NCBI GenBank assembly: GCA_029881775.1 | Contig: JAOULY010000109.1 | Span: 1-6,570, forward strand | Length of the DNA stretch: 6,570 nt | Source: Gammaproteobacteria bacterium | Lineage (GTDB): Bacteria > Pseudomonadota > Gammaproteobacteria > UBA9214 | Direction: 5' to 3' | In this document: positions 6,496 to 6,570 of the stretch, piece after piece | Position numbering within the stretch: position 1 is the first letter of the stretch | How the letters are laid out: each line of letters begins with the position of its first letter | Notes under the pieces: model-generated | What the model was told of the DNA's origin: nothing | The model's input: the letters and a program-made list of their open reading frames with translations, nothing else | Database searches by the model: none | Made by a program: the position numbers and the translations under genes

Positions 6496-6570
6496 TCAGT
6501 GTTTACTCAGAATGTTGATCTGAGTCTGGATCGGATCGGTCACCGGCTTCAGCTTCTTGCGCATGACAGT
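6496..6570 (-). CDS. C-terminal end of an unidentified reading frame (partial)
   Basis: A frame open from the right edge ends at a TGA 14 bp before the glutaredoxin start. It encodes 24 residues ending IQTQINILSKH, polar with a basic start (RKKLK). An internal ATG would also allow a 22-residue peptide. The tight spacing fits an operon with the glutaredoxin and cysG genes. I do not recognise the sequence, and a stretch this short could also be non-coding. Confidence 0.4.
   Translation of the reverse strand, partial: TVMRKKLKPVTDPIQTQINILSKH

Noticed and set aside
1..6570. Mobile element, CRISPR array, tRNA or toxin-antitoxin system
   Set aside because: No repeat array, terminal inverted repeats, transposase motif or tRNA-like fold was seen. 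The genes are housekeeping or regulatory types on one strand with tight spacing.

Overview
The window looks like a chromosomal stretch from a gammaproteobacterium of moderate-to-high GC. The evidence is a UvrY/GacA-type response regulator on the same strand as uvrC, an E. coli-like UvrC with near-identical numbering of its catalytic and cysteine residues, and a three-domain CysG-type siroheme synthase. I cannot place it to genus. Every gene I can support lies on the minus strand, so transcription runs from right to left. No mobile element, CRISPR array, tRNA or rRNA is visible.

In transcription order: (1) at the right edge, the last 24 codons of an unidentified reading frame. (2) A glutaredoxin-3 type gene (grxC-like, TTG start), followed 8 bp later by cysG, which makes siroheme, the prosthetic group of sulfite and nitrite reductases. 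These form a thiol/sulfur-linked operon. (3) A 156-bp intergenic region with a hairpin just after cysG and a weak candidate promoter. (4) A gacA/uvrY response regulator of the LuxR/FixJ class, preceded by a strong Shine-Dalgarno and followed by a 14-bp hairpin that looks like a terminator. (5) A three-gene unit: an NHL beta-propeller protein with an N-terminal thioredoxin-like domain, a family 5 (UdgB-type) uracil-DNA glycosylase overlapping it by 29 bp, and uvrC 26 bp further on. The last codons of uvrC run off the left edge.

The familiar gammaproteobacterial pair gacA/uvrY-uvrC is therefore present but split by two genes and a likely terminator. UvrC (nucleotide excision repair) and UdgB (uracil excision) each show a four-cysteine iron-sulfur signature. 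They sit behind an NHLRC2-like protein whose thioredoxin active-site cysteines have been replaced. That cassette is the most unusual part of the window. A functional tie between its members is an inference from gene order only.
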